Shown piece by piece: positions 5,694-5,756 of a DNA stretch of 5,756 nt. The translations under genes were made by a program, and so were the position numbers. Positions within the stretch are counted from its first letter, which is position 1. Every line of letters begins with the position of its first letter. The notes below the pieces were generated by a model. That model was not told the DNA's origin, ran no database searches, and saw only the letters and a list, made by a program, of their open reading frames with translations. This DNA is from an uncultured Gammaproteobacteria bacterium (GTDB lineage Bacteria; Pseudomonadota; Gammaproteobacteria; Pseudomonadales; DT-91), in contig CAKMZU010000013.1 of assembly GCA_929200485.1 (NCBI GenBank), positions 1 to 5,756 of the forward strand, written 5' to 3'.

Positions 5694-5756
5694 ATGTCGA
5701 ATTTTTGGAGTATGAAAAGGCCTTTTGTTCAACTCATTTTTCTATGGGGTTTTCTT
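5694..5756 (+). CDS. Partial gene, N-terminus with signal- or anchor-like segment
   Basis: The frame is open from the ATG at 5694 to the end of the window (21 codons). A second in-frame ATG at 5712 gives MKRPFVQLIFLWGFL: two basic residues followed by a hydrophobic run, as in a signal peptide or first membrane segment. GGAG stands at 5707-5710, only 1 base before the second ATG, which is too close for a standard site. No site is seen before the first ATG, so the start is undecided. An in-frame TGA at 5667-5669 limits extension. It is divergent from the SPOR lipoprotein gene. Too little is visible to name the product, and a chance open frame cannot be excluded. Confidence 0.4.
   Translation, partial: MSNFWSMKRPFVQLIFLWGFL

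Overview
The window looks like a stretch of a moderately AT-rich gammaproteobacterial chromosome. The gene content (a GadB-type glutamate decarboxylase, an AspT-family exchanger and a SPOR-domain lipoprotein), the codon use and the repeat-filled spacer would suit a Legionella-like, host-associated or acid-exposed organism. That assignment is an inference from general impression, because no rRNA or other marker gene is present.

Layout. (1) 13-486, plus strand: a short gene whose N-terminal part resembles an EVE-like (PUA-fold) domain, as found at the front of some AAA/McrB-type proteins. The core of that domain is readable only in a different frame between about 230 and 330. The gene therefore appears to carry two compensating frameshifts. 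(2) 519 to about 2417, minus strand, convergent with (1): an AspT/AAEx-family membrane exchanger with a central pair of RCK_C-like domains. (3) 2418-2875: no credible gene; the spacer holds inverted repeats, including 35-base arms (31 of 35 matching) that bound a 270-bp block with nested hairpins. (4) 2876-4270, minus strand: a full-length glutamate decarboxylase that keeps the catalytic lysine and the C-terminal autoinhibitory histidine; its stop codon lies inside one repeat arm. (5) 4271-4582: a spacer with a strong 11-bp hairpin. (6) 4583-5473, minus strand: a lipoprotein with a long basic, proline-rich linker and a C-terminal SPOR domain. (7) 5474-5693: a divergent promoter region. (8) 5694 to the window end, plus strand: the first codons of a gene whose product begins with a signal- or anchor-like sequence.

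How the genes may work together. The decarboxylase uses glutamate and a cytoplasmic proton to make GABA and CO2. The next gene downstream on the same strand is an amino-acid exchanger of the family whose known member swaps aspartate for alanine in a decarboxylation cycle. The simplest reading is a glutamate-dependent acid-resistance or energy module in which an AspT-type carrier takes the place of the usual GadC. The carrier's substrates cannot be read from the sequence. The SPOR lipoprotein is probably an independent cell-envelope gene.
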